A DNA stretch of 64,000 nt, taken from Candidatus Peregrinibacteria bacterium (GTDB taxonomy: Bacteria; Patescibacteriota; Gracilibacteria; UBA1369; PNNO01). Under the pieces are notes generated by a model. That model had not been told where the DNA came from and searched no databases. It saw only the letters and a list, made by a program, of their open reading frames with translations. The stretch's first letter is position 1; every line of letters starts with the position of its first letter. The stretch covers positions 44,029-108,028 of the forward strand of contig JAFGJT010000012.1 of the NCBI GenBank assembly GCA_016928915.1. Direction: 5' to 3'. This document shows positions 1 through 9,362 of the stretch, in pieces. The translations under genes and the position numbers were made by a program.

Positions 1-323
1 GCATTATATGGCCCAAATCCGTTGCGCCTTACCATGTGCATCTGGTTCATCTGGGCAATGATGACGAAGTTAAAGCAATGGGTGAAAAACTGTACGAAAT
101 CCTTATGAAAGAAAAAATTGAAGTTTTGTATGATGACAGAGATTGCGGTGCCGGTGAAAAACTGAATGACGCTGATTTGATCGGACTGCCGCTAAGAATC
201 GTTGTGAGCAGGCGTACCATTGAAAAACAGGGCGTTGAATGGAAAGAAAGGGCAAAAAAGGATGCTGAAAGCGTAAGTTTTGACGCACTTGTTGCACGTA
301 TTAAAGATTTTCTCATTTCATAA
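1..323 (+). CDS. proS: Prolyl-tRNA synthetase, C-terminal fragment
   Basis: This is the 3' end of a prolyl-tRNA synthetase gene; the open frame runs in from the left edge. It would charge tRNA-Pro in the cytoplasm. The visible part is the class IIa anticodon-binding domain: it opens with IIWPKSVAPYHVHLVHLG, and a later segment around EVLYDDRDCGAGEKLNDADLIGLPLR is the conserved GxKxxDADLIGxP-type signature of ProRS. A GTG at 36 lies inside this domain and is not the true start. The stop (TAA, 321-323) is 3 nt before the next gene, so the two are probably co-transcribed. Everything upstream, including the catalytic domain, is outside the window. Confidence 0.93.
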   Translation, partial: IIWPKSVAPYHVHLVHLGNDDEVKAMGEKLYEILMKEKIEVLYDDRDCGAGEKLNDADLIGLPLRIVVSRRTIEKQGVEWKERAKKDAESVSFDALVARIKDFLIS

Positions 324-326
324 CAT

Positions 327-1175
327 ATGCGAGTACTTTTGCTTGGCAAAAAAGGCTTACTCGGGCAGGAAATCGTGCAGGTTTTTAATGACTCAAAACA
401 CGAATTTTTTGCGCTGGGCCATGATGAAATTGATATTACCGATCATCAAAAAACAAACGAAACAATCAAAGATATAAAGCCCCAAATTGTTATTAACGCC
501 GCCGCTTTCACATATGTTGACGAGTGCGAGGTTAAAAAAAATTTTGTGATGCAGGTTAACGGATATGCAAATGAAAATCTTGCACGAATGTGCCAAAATC
601 TTAACGCACATCTTGTTTTTTTAAGCACGGATTATGTTTTTAACGGTCAAAAACAAGAAGGATATAAAGAAGATGACGATCCCTCCCCTGTTAATGTTTA
701 CGGTGAATCAAAACTGCTGGGCGAAAAATTAATCCAACAAAATACGGACAAATTTTATATTATAAGAACTTCGTGGCTTTTTGGAATGCACGGAAGAAAT
801 TTTGTAAAAACCATGCTTGAAACCGCAAAAAACCAAAATGAAATCAAGGTTGTTGATGACCAGTTCGGAAAACCCACTTATTCGGTGGATCTGGCAAAAT
901 CAATTTTTGAATTTTTAAACAATGGGTATGTAAAAAGTCTGCCGAAATCCGGCATATATCATCTGGTAAATGAAAATACTACATCCTGGTATGAATTCGC
1001 AAAAAAAATTTTCCGGGTAAAAGGGCTGAACAACAAGATTATTCCGGTTTCTTCTGATGAAATGAAAAGACCGGCAAAAAGACCCATGCATTCCGTTCTT
1101 TTAAACACAAAACTACCGCTCATGCGAAATCACGAAGAAGCATTGCGGGATTATTTATTGACAATTGACATTTAA
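327..1175 (+). CDS. rmlD: dTDP-4-dehydrorhamnose reductase
   Basis: Predicted NAD(P)H-dependent reductase that makes the last step of dTDP-L-rhamnose synthesis, in the cytoplasm, supplying rhamnose for surface polysaccharide. The 282-aa length fits the family. The N-terminus is a Rossmann fold (MRVLLLGKKGLLGQE, a GxxGxxG variant). AAAFTYVDECE, FLSTDYVFNGQ and the catalytic YGESKLLGE (YxxxK) follow in the expected order, as do RTSWLFG and the later PVSSDEMKRPAKRP segment. The start is 3 nt after the proS stop and has no Shine-Dalgarno. The 3' end runs into an ATTGACA-type repeat that encodes the last residues. rmlA follows; rmlB and rmlC are not in the window. Confidence 0.9.
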   Translation: MRVLLLGKKGLLGQEIVQVFNDSKHEFFALGHDEIDITDHQKTNETIKDIKPQIVINAAAFTYVDECEVKKNFVMQVNGYANENLARMCQNLNAHLVFLSTDYVFNGQKQEGYKEDDDPSPVNVYGESKLLGEKLIQQNTDKFYIIRTSWLFGMHGRNFVKTMLETAKNQNEIKVVDDQFGKPTYSVDLAKSIFEFLNNGYVKSLPKSGIYHLVNENTTSWYEFAKKIFRVKGLNNKIIPVSSDEMKRPAKRPMHSVLLNTKLPLMRNHEEALRDYLLTIDI

Positions 1176-1230
1176 CAATTGACAATTGACACGCTGAGAT
1201 GAATAAATTTATAACAATTGACATTTAACC
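1156..1230 (+). repeat. ATTGACA-type short tandem repeat
   Basis: Irregular tandem copies of ACAATTGACA, some with a TTTA spacer, cover the last codons of rmlD and most of the gap before rmlA. A related degenerate array of TTGAC units lies at 51881-51925. No function is evident; the units resemble the TTGACA -35 hexamer. Confidence 0.7.
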
Positions 1231-1238
1231 CCAGATAA

Positions 1239-2051
1239 TTGAAAGGAATTATACTCGCGGGAGGCGAAGGCAACCGCTTAAAACCGCTTACCGAATACAC
1301 AAACAAACATCTTTTGCATATATATAACCAGCCAATGGTTTATTATCCCCTTAACACGCTTACCAACGCGGGAATAAGAGAGATTTTAATTGTGACCGGT
1401 CCAAAACACGCCGGAACTTTTCTGCAGCTCTTGGGCGACGGAAGAAGATTTAAATGCAACCTGCAATTCAGGGTGCAGGAAAAAGCCGAAGGAATTGCTC
1501 ATGCTCTCTCGCTTTCAAAAAAGTTTGTGGGTAATGATTCATGCGCCGTGATTTTGGGTGATAATATTTTCGAAGATGATCTTACAAAGGAAATTAAGGC
1601 GTTTACCGGTTCCGGGGCGCATATATTTTTAAAAGAAACCGAAAGCCCTCAAAGGTTTGGCGTTGCCGAACTTAAAGGAAAAAATGTTGTAAAAATTGAA
1701 GAGAAGCCAAAAAATCCAAAATCTAATTATGCTGTTACAGGTTTGTATTTGTTTGACCCTAATGTTTTTGAAATCATTAACGGTCTGCGGCCGTCCAACC
1801 GCGGTGAATATGAAATTACCGATGTTAACAACGAATATATAAAACGCGGCCAATTAACAGCTACTCTGCTTAAAAAAAGATGGACCGATTCCGGAACTTT
1901 TGAAAGTCTTTACAGGGCAAACCATATAGCGCGTGAAATTCATTTAAGAAAAAATTACGGCGCCCGCGCTCACTCAAAAATCTCGGATACAAAAAAAGAC
2001 CCGGCGCTAGAGTTTATGACAAAAACACAACTCCAAAATCTTGAAACATGA
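1239..2051 (+). CDS. rmlA: Glucose-1-phosphate thymidylyltransferase (RmlA-like)
   Basis: Predicted nucleotidyltransferase that joins dTTP and glucose-1-phosphate to give dTDP-glucose, the entry step of dTDP-sugar synthesis. The start is TTG at 1239: the family's N-terminal MKGIILAGG begins exactly there. Motifs seen: the nucleotide loop GGEGNRLKPLT (usually GGxGTRL, here Asn replaces Thr), GDNIF for metal/sugar phosphate, EEKPKNPKSNYAVTGLYLFD, RGEYEITDVNNEY and WTDSGTFESL. At 270 aa it is slightly shorter than the usual 290 or so. It overlaps the next gene by 4 nt (ATGA), so translation is probably coupled. A related sugar specificity cannot be excluded from sequence alone. Confidence 0.85.
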   Translation: MKGIILAGGEGNRLKPLTEYTNKHLLHIYNQPMVYYPLNTLTNAGIREILIVTGPKHAGTFLQLLGDGRRFKCNLQFRVQEKAEGIAHALSLSKKFVGNDSCAVILGDNIFEDDLTKEIKAFTGSGAHIFLKETESPQRFGVAELKGKNVVKIEEKPKNPKSNYAVTGLYLFDPNVFEIINGLRPSNRGEYEITDVNNEYIKRGQLTATLLKKRWTDSGTFESLYRANHIAREIHLRKNYGARAHSKISDTKKDPALEFMTKTQLQNLET

Positions 2052-2956
2052 AAAAAATACTGGTTTCGGGCTCAATTGCGTTTGATTATATAATGAATTT
2101 TAGCGGCATTTTTAAAGACGCGATTCTAAAAAAAAATCTGGGGGATTTAAATGTTTCATTCACGGGAATGAACAAGAAAAAATTTTACGGCGGGTGCGGT
2201 CCGAATATTGTCTATAATATTGGATTATTCAGGTCGCTATATAAAGTGGAGCCGTATCTTTTCGGGGTTGCGGGTGCGGATTTTAAAGAATACGGTGTGC
2301 GGTTAAAAGAACATGGAATAAATGTTGATTTGATTGGGATTGATCGGGACGGATTTACCGCGTGCGCATACATTCTCACCGATAAAAAAGAAAATCAAAT
2401 AACGATTTTTTCACCGGGTGCAATGCAAAATACAAAAGCTGAAAAAGAATTAACCGATGATGTTTTGGGGGGATTTAAATTTGCGATTTTATCGCCCGAT
2501 ATAACGGAAAGAACTTACAGATTGGGGAAAAAGCTTGTAAGCGCCCGTGTTCCGTGGTTTTTTGATCCGGGCCAGATGACGCCGGCATTCAAAATAAATG
2601 AACTAAAATTTTTAATAAACAATGCATATGGATTTATCGCGAACAGTTATGAAATAAAATTATTATGCGAAAGAGTTGGGGTAAGTAAGGAAATATTAAG
2701 GAAAAAATTTAAGATTTTCATTGAAACGCTCGGAGCCTCAGGAGTTGAATTAACAGTAAACGGAACAAATACGAAAAAAATTCCCGCATACAAACCTGCG
2801 AAAATTGTTGATCCCACAGGTTGCGGAGACGCGTTCAGAGGAGGATTTTTAGCGGCATTATGCTCAGGATTATCAGTTGAAAATGCATGCAAAGTTGGCG
2901 CAAAAATTGCAGCGCGAAAAATAGAAACCGAAGGAACGCAGAATCATAAATTATAG
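2048..2956 (+). CDS. PfkB-family carbohydrate kinase
   Basis: Ribokinase/PfkB-fold kinase of 302 aa that would phosphorylate a sugar or nucleoside with ATP. Seen: N-terminal SGSIAFDYIMNF, the glycine-rich substrate region KKFYGGCGPNIVYNIGLF (PfkB signature 1) and the C-terminal DPTGCGDAFRGGF, a DTxGAGD variant carrying the catalytic Asp. The overall pattern is closest to adenosine-kinase/ribokinase-like members, but the substrate cannot be named. It overlaps rmlA by 4 nt and ends the + strand operon. The DNA just downstream changes abruptly to GC-rich sequence. Confidence 0.85.
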   Translation: MKKILVSGSIAFDYIMNFSGIFKDAILKKNLGDLNVSFTGMNKKKFYGGCGPNIVYNIGLFRSLYKVEPYLFGVAGADFKEYGVRLKEHGINVDLIGIDRDGFTACAYILTDKKENQITIFSPGAMQNTKAEKELTDDVLGGFKFAILSPDITERTYRLGKKLVSARVPWFFDPGQMTPAFKINELKFLINNAYGFIANSYEIKLLCERVGVSKEILRKKFKIFIETLGASGVELTVNGTNTKKIPAYKPAKIVDPTGCGDAFRGGFLAALCSGLSVENACKVGAKIAARKIETEGTQNHKL

Positions 2957-2975
2957 GCCGGAAAATTTGGAAAAA

Positions 2976-2999
2976 GAAAACCCGCTTGTTTTTTAATGA
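2976..2999. repeat. Long inverted repeat, left arm (right arm 3948-3969)
   Basis: The reverse complement of 2976-2999 matches 3948-3969. Both contain TCATTAA, then 3 nt or 1 nt, then the identical 14-mer ACAAGCGGGTTTTC. The arms flank the GC-rich lipoprotein gene at 3138-3773, about 950 bp apart. They could be the ends of a small mobile or exchanged segment; no transposase is present between them. Confidence 0.6.
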
Positions 3000-3019
3000 A
3001 GTTTGAGGAGGGGGAAATG

Positions 3020-3100
3020 GCCGGCACGGTCTGCTGTTATTTATCACGTGGTGGGACTTGAGGTCTTTTACGTGGGCAAATTTAGCAGAACCGTGCCGGC
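3020..3100. other. Inverted repeat downstream of the small lipoprotein gene
   Basis: 3020-3034 and 3085-3100 are near-perfect inverted copies of GCCGGCACGG(T)TCTGC, separated by about 50 nt. It lies directly downstream of the - strand lipoprotein gene and could stabilise or end its mRNA, but no T-tract follows on that strand. It is also where base composition changes from AT-rich to GC-rich. Confidence 0.45.
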
Positions 3101-3137
3101 ACGAGGAGGGAAGAAGGAGGGCGAGGTGGGAAAAACG

Positions 3138-3773
3138 CTACCGGGCGTAGACCAGCCTAAACTGGACCGCACCCGGGTAGTTCCAGTCGTCGTACCCATT
3201 GCTGGATACGAGCTGGAAAAGATTGTTCGGGATCGCCCCCTCTGTGGGACAACCGCTCGGAGCCAGCTCGGGTCTGTTCACCTGCGGGGAGCAGGCAAAC
3301 AAAGACAAGATCCACTGGAAGTCGCGTGATTCCGACCAGGAGGCGGGAAAGAGGTCCGGGGTCCAGGTCGCACTATTTGCATAGTACGACTGGAGCAGCT
3401 GGATGAAAACCTGAAGGTTCCCGGAAGGAACCGTCCATATCTCCATGGGCGCCTCCGCGTCAACTGCGAGCCGATCTTCGCCCGAGACAATCATCACGGC
3501 CGGACGGACGAGGGTCAGCGTGTGGGCCACGTTCACTTGACTCGGCAGGAAATTGTCCTGTGCCGAGTACTCCGAAGTCATCACAGCGATGTGGCCCGTG
3601 GAGGCCACGGTCAAGCGCGTTGACCGAGTGGAGGTGTTGTTGTTGGTGTTGGTGGTGTTGTAGTTCGTGTTGTCGCAGTTGTAGTAGCAGTCATCGTGGT
3701 CGTTACAACCGCCGATCGTCGCGATCATGAAACAAACCCAAACCCCGATCCAAATTTCGCTCATCTTTTTCAT
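3138..3773 (-). CDS. Small lipoprotein of unknown function
   Basis: Predicted lipoprotein of 211 aa. I place the start at 3773, not at the longest open frame (3833), because an AAAAGGAG ribosome site lies just upstream and the resulting N-terminus MKKMSEIWIGVWVCFMIATI is a signal peptide ending in the lipobox IGGC. After the lipidated Cys comes an Asp/Asn/Thr-rich linker (HDDCYYNCDNTNYNTT and onward), then a compact domain with a few Cys residues that I do not recognise. The gene is GC-rich and has a strong Shine-Dalgarno, unlike the rest of the window, and shares this with the next two - strand genes. Confidence 0.7.
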   Translation of the reverse strand: MKKMSEIWIGVWVCFMIATIGGCNDHDDCYYNCDNTNYNTTNTNNNTSTRSTRLTVASTGHIAVMTSEYSAQDNFLPSQVNVAHTLTLVRPAVMIVSGEDRLAVDAEAPMEIWTVPSGNLQVFIQLLQSYYANSATWTPDLFPASWSESRDFQWILSLFACSPQVNRPELAPSGCPTEGAIPNNLFQLVSSNGYDDWNYPGAVQFRLVYAR

Positions 3774-3833
3774 GTCTGTTCTCCTTTTCTTCCGGGCTTT
3801 CGCCCTTTGTTTGAGTTGATTTTCGTTCCTCAA

Positions 3834-4243
3834 TCGATGGGTTGTGCAAACTTAAAATCAAATATTTTGCTGTAAGCCCTCTTACTATGTGAACATGTTG
3901 CAGTAGACTAAAATATTAAATTTTTATGCTCGCAGAACCCATCGAAATCATTAATACAAGCGGGTTTTCAAAGGTCGATTTCAAAGGCATTTAATTTCTT
4001 AAAACCTTTGAAAATGCATAAGCATGAGTTGTAATTTTAATACAAATCACAAAAAAGTCAATAAGATTAAAATACAACTAAATAAATAACCAAAAAATAT
4101 AACTTTACTTGGAAATTTTAATTACGAAAAAAAAATTATATATGGAAAAGGCCGGTAAGGAACTACCGGCCTTTTTTGGTTGGACCTCTCCTCTCACTTC
4201 TTTCGAAGGAGAAGAGAGGTTGAATTACGGAGGGAAATTCATA
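3834..4243. other. AT-rich gene-free spacer inside the GC-rich block
   Basis: No gene is seen here. The spacer is strikingly AT-rich although the genes on both sides are GC-rich. It contains the right arm of the long inverted repeat (3948-3969), a 10-bp perfect hairpin (TTTTCAAAGG at 3965-3974 with CCTTTGAAAA at 4005-4014) and the hairpin terminator at 4147-4176. It also includes the upstream region of the small lipoprotein gene. Confidence 0.6.
4147..4176. terminator. Intrinsic terminator, possibly bidirectional
   Basis: The perfect stem AAAGGCCGGTA / TACCGGCCTTT has a 6-nt loop and is followed by a T run on the + strand. Read on the - strand it is followed by TTTTCC. It lies about 70 bp past the 3' end of the DNDGDG tail frame of the giant - strand lipoprotein gene, so it is most likely that gene's terminator. 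Confidence 0.75.
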
Positions 4244-4812
4244 TTAATAACAAGTAACGTTATCCGGTTGGCAAATGCGGTCGCCATTTGTATCCACCCA
4301 CTGGGTACATTTACCATTGTAACATGTACCCAATGGAGCCCCAGTCAGACAGGGAGTACCAGCATTTGAACCTGCATTGCACGGGTTGGTCCACAGGGAG
4401 CACCGAGCGAACCCTTGGCAGTCTGCATCAACGCAGTCACGGTAGGTATCCCCATCGTTGTCAACGCCATCGTTGCAGATTTCTGAACCGGCACAGGCGG
4501 GATTGCCGAAGCAGTTGGAGTCGGCGCAGTCTGTCTGGCCGTCCCCATCGTTGTCAAGGCCGTCTGTGCAATTCGTCTCCGTTCGGGAACCTCCCGAGCA
4601 CAGACAGCCGTTTCCGCATGACTGGCTTGCGCAGTTGGGGTCCGCGCAGTCGATCAGCCCGTCTCCGTCGTCATCGAGACCGTTTGTACAGATCTCGACT
4701 CCTGGGAGAGTACAGGCGGGATCTGCTGTGCAGTCCGGATCCGCGCAGTCGGTGAGACCGTCTCCGTCGTTGTCTGCCCCGTCGCTACAGTTTCCGGCGG
4801 CGGGGCCTTCTA
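4244..4812 (-). CDS. Frame-broken C-terminal module with DNDGDG metal-binding repeats
   Basis: This is probably the C-terminal part of the giant lipoprotein gene at 4810-9303, read in the other frame from the point where that frame stops. It encodes four copies of a short motif of the type CxDGxDNDGDGxxDCxDPDC, in which Asp/Asn-rich loops resemble calcium-binding MopE/thrombospondin-3-like repeats, followed by a Cys-rich end (PCNAGSNAGTPCL, then CYNGKCTQWVDTNGDRIC). No independent start codon with a ribosome site is visible. The codons upstream of about 4812 in this frame are a shadow of the repeat gene. One extra A in the A4C3 run at 4814-4820 (coding AAAACCC) would fuse the two. The alternatives are a real frameshift mutation or a sequencing indel. 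Confidence 0.65.
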
Positions 4813-7800
4813 AGGGTTTTGCACCTCCAGTCTGCAGCTCGCGCTGCACCCGTCGCCGGATACCGTGTTGTGGTCGTCGCACTGCTCGCCGGGATCCAGA
4901 ATCCCGTTGCCGCACTCCTCTCTCCAGCAGAAGCCGGAGCAGCCGTCACCCGGCGCGTTGTTACCGTCATCGCACTGCTCGCCTGGGTCTACGACACCAT
5001 TGCCGCACCTTTCGATACGGCAGGTGGCGCTGCATCCGTCGCCGGGCAGGGTGTTGCCGTCGTCGCACTCCTCCCCCGGATCCAGCACATTGTTTCCGCA
5101 CTCCTCGAGGAGGCAGGTCGGGCCGCATCCGTCGCCCGGGAACACGTTCCCGTCGTCGCACTGCTCGCCTTGATCCACCACGCCGTTTCCGCAGGTTGAA
5201 ACCTCGAAACGACAGGTGGGAGAGCATCCGTCGCCAGCCACTGTGTTCCCGTCGTCGCACTGCTCACCGAGATCGCGGATACCGTTGCCGCAGACCTCAA
5301 ACGTACAGATCGGACTACAGCCGTCGCCCGGAAGAGCGTTGTGATCATCGCACTGCTCGCCGGGATCCAGGATCCCGTTGCCACAGCGCTCAATCACGCA
5401 ATCCGCCGAGCATCCGTCGCCGTTGTCGAGGTTGCCGTCATCGCACTCCTCTCCGACATCGGTGTAACCGTTGCCGCACACTTCGATGCGGCAGAACTGG
5501 GAACAGCCGTCCCCATTTACCTGGTTGCCGTCGTCACATTCCTCGCCCATCTCCATCACGCCGTTGCCGCAGCGCTCAATGAGACAGGTAGAAGAGCAAC
5601 CATCACCATTGACGGTGTTGCCGTCGTCGCACTCCTCGCCTGGATCGCGGATTGCGTTGCCGCAAACCTCAAGCCGGCATGAAGCGCTGCAGCCGTCGCC
5701 GGGGGTGTGGTTGCCGTCGTCGCACTCCTCACCGGAGTCAACGAACCCGTTGCCGCACTGCTCCACCATGCAAGTGGAGCTGCAGCCGTCGCCGGAAACC
5801 GTGTTGCCGTCGTCGCACTGCTCGCCGAGGTCGATGATGCCGTTGCCGCACTCCTCATTTCTGCAAGTTGAGGAGCATCCGTCGCCTCCAGTGTGATTGC
5901 CATCGTCGCACTGTTCACCAGGATCCACGGTCATATTGCCGCAGAATTCCAAACGACAGTTGGCAGCGCAACCATCACCGGGCAGGGTATTGCCGTCGTC
6001 GCACTGCTCACCCTGATCCACGAGACCATTCCCGCAGACCTCGAGCTTACAGATGTTCGAACATCCGTCGCCGGCGAAGTTGTTCCCGTCGTCGCACTGC
6101 TCACCGGGATCAAGAACCCCGTTGCCGCAGAACTCCAGACGGCAGGCGGCAGAGCAACCGTCGCCAGCGACATTGTTGCCGTCGTCGCACTGCTCCCCGA
6201 GATCAATGATCCCGTTGCCGCATACTTCGTTGCGGCAGACTGAAGAGCAGCCGTCTCCCGAGATCACGTTGCCGTCGTCACACTGCTCGTAGGGAGAGTT
6301 GACGACTCCGTCCCCGCAGGTCGAAACTTCAACGAGGCATTGATCGGAGCAGCCATCCCCGTTCAGGAGATTGCCGTCATCGCACTGCTCGCCGCTTTCC
6401 ACGGTGCCGTTACCGCAGGTCTCGGTACGGCAGGTGGCGCTGCAGCCGTCGCCGGAAATCATGTTCCCGTCGTCGCACTGTTCGCCGGAGTCTACCACGC
6501 CGTTGCCGCACTTTTCAATGCGGCATGCCGCGGAGCAGCCGTCACCGGATACCGCGTTGCCGTCGTCACACTCTTCGCCCCAGTCTCTGATGCCGTTGCC
6601 GCACACCTCAAACTTACAAAGGGGCGAGCACCCGTCCCCGGGGGAAGAATTTCCGTCGTCGCACTGCTCCCCGGGATCCAGACGACCATTGCCGCAGCGC
6701 TCCTGCAGGCACTCACTTGAGCACCCGTCGCCGTCTTCAGTGTTCCCGTCGTCACACTCCTCTCCCGGGTCCACGATGCGGTTGCCGCATTCCTCCAGAC
6801 GACAGATGTTAGAGCACCCGTCGCCGGAGATTACGTTGCCGTCGTCGCACTGCTCAAACGAGGAATCCACGGCACCATTGCCGCAGGTGCCGGTCTCTAT
6901 CTCACAGAGATCCGAACACCCATCGCCGTTTGCGGTGTTGCCGTCGTCGCACTGCTCGCCGAGATCCAGGATCCCGTTGCCGCACTCCTCATCCCGACAA
7001 TGAGCGGAGCAGCCGTCTCCCGGGATCGAGTTGCCGTCGTCGCATTGCTCACCGGGGTCAAGCACCCCGTTGCCGCACCTTTCAATACGGCAGTTGGCGC
7101 TGCATCCGTCACCTGCAAGAGCATTACCGTCATCGCACTCCTCCGAGAGGTCCACGATGCCGTTGCCGCAGGTTTCAGCGCCGCAGGTTGCGCTGCAGCC
7201 GTCGCCGTTTACGTGGTTGCCGTCGTCGCACTGTTCCCCCACGTCCACGACCCCGTTGCCGCACTGCTCCACCATGCAAGTGGAGCTGCAGCCGTCGCCG
7301 GAAACTGTGTTTCCGTCGTCGCACTGCTCGCCCACGTCGGTGAGGCCATTGCCGCAGCGCTCAAAGCGGCAGATGTTGCTGCATCCATCACCGCTTACGC
7401 GGTTGCCGTCGTCGCACTCCTCATTGAGGTCCACGACGCCGTTGCCGCAACTGTTTGTTTCAATGGTGCAGGTTGAGGAACACCCATCACCATTCGCGAC
7501 GTTGTTGTCGTCGCACTGCTCGCCCGGGTCCACCACACCGTTGCCGCACCCCTCTAGCTTACACACTGGACTGCAGCCGTCACCGGCGATGTGGTTGCCG
7601 TCATCGCACTCCTCCCCCGGATCCACGATGCTGTTACCGCATCTTTCAATGCGGCAGGCGGAAGAGCATCCGTCACCATTGACGGTATTGCCGTCGTCGC
7701 ACTGCTCCCCCTGGTCCAGGTAGCCGTTACCGCACTCTTCCAGACGGCACAGGTTGTTACACCCATCGCCTGAGAAGTTGTTGCCATCGTCGCACTGCTC

Positions 7801-9303
7801 ATTGGGATCCAGGATCCCGTTGCCGCAGCGTTCCAGCTGGCAGGTGGCGGAGCACCCATCGCCTCCAGTCGTGTTGCCGTCGTCGCAGGTCTCGCCTTGG
7901 TCAACATTGCCGTTGCCGCAAAACTCAAACCTGCACACAGACGAACAGCCGTCTCCCGAAATCCGGTTGCCGTCGTCACACTGCTCATACATGGAATCCA
8001 CGACTCCATTGCCGCAAGTGACGATCTCTACGGTGCAGGTGTCCGAGCAGCCGTCGCCGGAAACTGTGTTTCCGTCGTCGCATTCCTCGCCCAGCTCCAC
8101 GGTGCCATTGCCGCACTCCTCAGTACGACAGATTGAGGAACACCCGTCGCCAGGCATCAAGTTGCCATCGTCACACTGCTCACCCAAGTCCACGATACCG
8201 TTGCCGCAGTACTCAAGCATGCAGGTCGCCGAGCACCCGTCACCGGAAGCAGTATTGCCGTTGTCGCATTGCTCGCCCGGGTCCACGATGCCGTTGCCGC
8301 AGACTTCCAGCTTGCAGTTCGGGCTGCAGCCGTCGCCAGACGTATGATTGCCGTCATCGCACTGCTCGCCCGGATCCACGACACCATTGCCGCAGATCTC
8401 AAACGTGCAGGTTGCACTGCATCCGTCACCGCCGACGGTGTTCCCGTCGTCGCACTGCTCGCCCACGTCCACGCGGCCGTTCCCGCACCCCTCCGTGAGG
8501 CAGAGGTTGGAACAGCCATCACCGGAAACCAGGTTCCCGTCGTCGCACTGCTCGTAAGGCGCGTCGATGTTTCCATCGCCGCAAGTACTGATCTCCAGCT
8601 GGCAGGTTGGGCTGCAGCCGTCGCCGGCGTTTGAATTGCCGTCGTCGCACTCCTCGTTGGGATCGCGGACGCCGTTGCCGCATACTTCCAAGCGGCAGAA
8701 AGGCGTACACCCGTCTACTGCCTGGTTGTTGCCGTCATCGCACTGCTCGCCGGGGTCCAAGACCCCGTTGCCGCAGTACTCCAGCTGGCAGGTTGGGCTG
8801 CAGCCGTCGCCGGCGTTTGAATTGCCGTCGTCGCACTGCTCACCGGGATCTGCGATTGAATTTCCGCAGATTTCATTCCGGCAGATTGGTGAGCACCCGT
8901 CGCCGGGTATTGTGTTCCCGTCGTCGCACTGCTCGCCCACATCCACCACCCCGTTGCCACACCTTTCAATGCGGCACATTCCGGAGCACCCGTCACCGTT
9001 GGTTACGTTCCCATCGTCGCACTCCTCCCCCACCTCCTTGACCCCGTTGCCGCACACAGCGGGCAAGGGGCAGTCAGTAGGACAGTTGGACGCGGTCTCG
9101 CCGGGGTCGCAAATGCCGTTGCCGCAGAAACCGCCGCCATCGGGCCCGGGGCCGGACGCGTCGGTGGTTCCACCACCATCCCAACACCCCGGGTCGTTGG
9201 GGTTCAGGCACCTGGGATTAAATCTATCCGGGTCGGAGTTGCACCCCGACCCGATGACGATCGCGCTGACCGCAAGGGCCAGCAAGAAATTCACGCGTTT
9301 CAT
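4810..9303 (-). CDS. Giant lipoprotein with 45 cysteine-rich DUF4215 repeats
   Basis: Predicted secreted, lipid-anchored repeat protein of 1497 aa. It starts at 9303 behind a strong GGAAGGAGG site; the signal peptide ends in the lipobox IGSGC. A Pro/Gly/Asp linker and one [11 protein letters not shown] unit lead into 45 units of about 31 aa with the pattern [30 protein letters not shown], the cysteine-rich repeat known from Myxococcota (DUF4215/TIGR02232). Each unit has four invariant Cys and an acidic CDDGN loop, which suggests disulphides and possibly metal binding. Every sixth junction carries two extra residues. Coding sequence is GC-rich. The frame stops at 4810, but a DNDGDG tail continues in another frame. 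Its ligand is unknown; such proteins are usually cell-surface. Confidence 0.85.
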   Translation of the reverse strand: MKRVNFLLALAVSAIVIGSGCNSDPDRFNPRCLNPNDPGCWDGGGTTDASGPGPDGGGFCGNGICDPGETASNCPTDCPLPAVCGNGVKEVGEECDDGNVTNGDGCSGMCRIERCGNGVVDVGEQCDDGNTIPGDGCSPICRNEICGNSIADPGEQCDDGNSNAGDGCSPTCQLEYCGNGVLDPGEQCDDGNNQAVDGCTPFCRLEVCGNGVRDPNEECDDGNSNAGDGCSPTCQLEISTCGDGNIDAPYEQCDDGNLVSGDGCSNLCLTEGCGNGRVDVGEQCDDGNTVGGDGCSATCTFEICGNGVVDPGEQCDDGNHTSGDGCSPNCKLEVCGNGIVDPGEQCDNGNTASGDGCSATCMLEYCGNGIVDLGEQCDDGNLMPGDGCSSICRTEECGNGTVELGEECDDGNTVSGDGCSDTCTVEIVTCGNGVVDSMYEQCDDGNRISGDGCSSVCRFEFCGNGNVDQGETCDDGNTTGGDGCSATCQLERCGNGILDPNEQCDDGNNFSGDGCNNLCRLEECGNGYLDQGEQCDDGNTVNGDGCSSACRIERCGNSIVDPGEECDDGNHIAGDGCSPVCKLEGCGNGVVDPGEQCDDNNVANGDGCSSTCTIETNSCGNGVVDLNEECDDGNRVSGDGCSNICRFERCGNGLTDVGEQCDDGNTVSGDGCSSTCMVEQCGNGVVDVGEQCDDGNHVNGDGCSATCGAETCGNGIVDLSEECDDGNALAGDGCSANCRIERCGNGVLDPGEQCDDGNSIPGDGCSAHCRDEECGNGILDLGEQCDDGNTANGDGCSDLCEIETGTCGNGAVDSSFEQCDDGNVISGDGCSNICRLEECGNRIVDPGEECDDGNTEDGDGCSSECLQERCGNGRLDPGEQCDDGNSSPGDGCSPLCKFEVCGNGIRDWGEECDDGNAVSGDGCSAACRIEKCGNGVVDSGEQCDDGNMISGDGCSATCRTETCGNGTVESGEQCDDGNLLNGDGCSDQCLVEVSTCGDGVVNSPYEQCDDGNVISGDGCSSVCRNEVCGNGIIDLGEQCDDGNNVAGDGCSAACRLEFCGNGVLDPGEQCDDGNNFAGDGCSNICKLEVCGNGLVDQGEQCDDGNTLPGDGCAANCRLEFCGNMTVDPGEQCDDGNHTGGDGCSSTCRNEECGNGIIDLGEQCDDGNTVSGDGCSSTCMVEQCGNGFVDSGEECDDGNHTPGDGCSASCRLEVCGNAIRDPGEECDDGNTVNGDGCSSTCLIERCGNGVMEMGEECDDGNQVNGDGCSQFCRIEVCGNGYTDVGEECDDGNLDNGDGCSADCVIERCGNGILDPGEQCDDHNALPGDGCSPICTFEVCGNGIRDLGEQCDDGNTVAGDGCSPTCRFEVSTCGNGVVDQGEQCDDGNVFPGDGCGPTCLLEECGNNVLDPGEECDDGNTLPGDGCSATCRIERCGNGVVDPGEQCDDGNNAPGDGCSGFCWREECGNGILDPGEQCDDHNTVSGDGCSASCRLEVQNP

Positions 9304-9362
9304 GGAAATCCTCCTTCCCCCGCCCGGCCTCTTTTCAAGGCAATGGGCGGGGTGTTGTTGAG

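Noticed and set aside
4810..9303. Could the regular DNA repeat be a CRISPR array?
   Set aside because: Period of about 93-96 bp without constant repeat and unique spacer; the whole unit is coding and varies at codon third positions. No other CRISPR-like array or cas gene is seen.
4458..9361. Many long + strand frames rich in Ser/Pro/His or Arg/Cys
   Set aside because: They are shadows of the GC-rich 93-bp coding repeat on the - strand, which happens to lack stops in several frames; they have no starts with ribosome sites and no separate composition.
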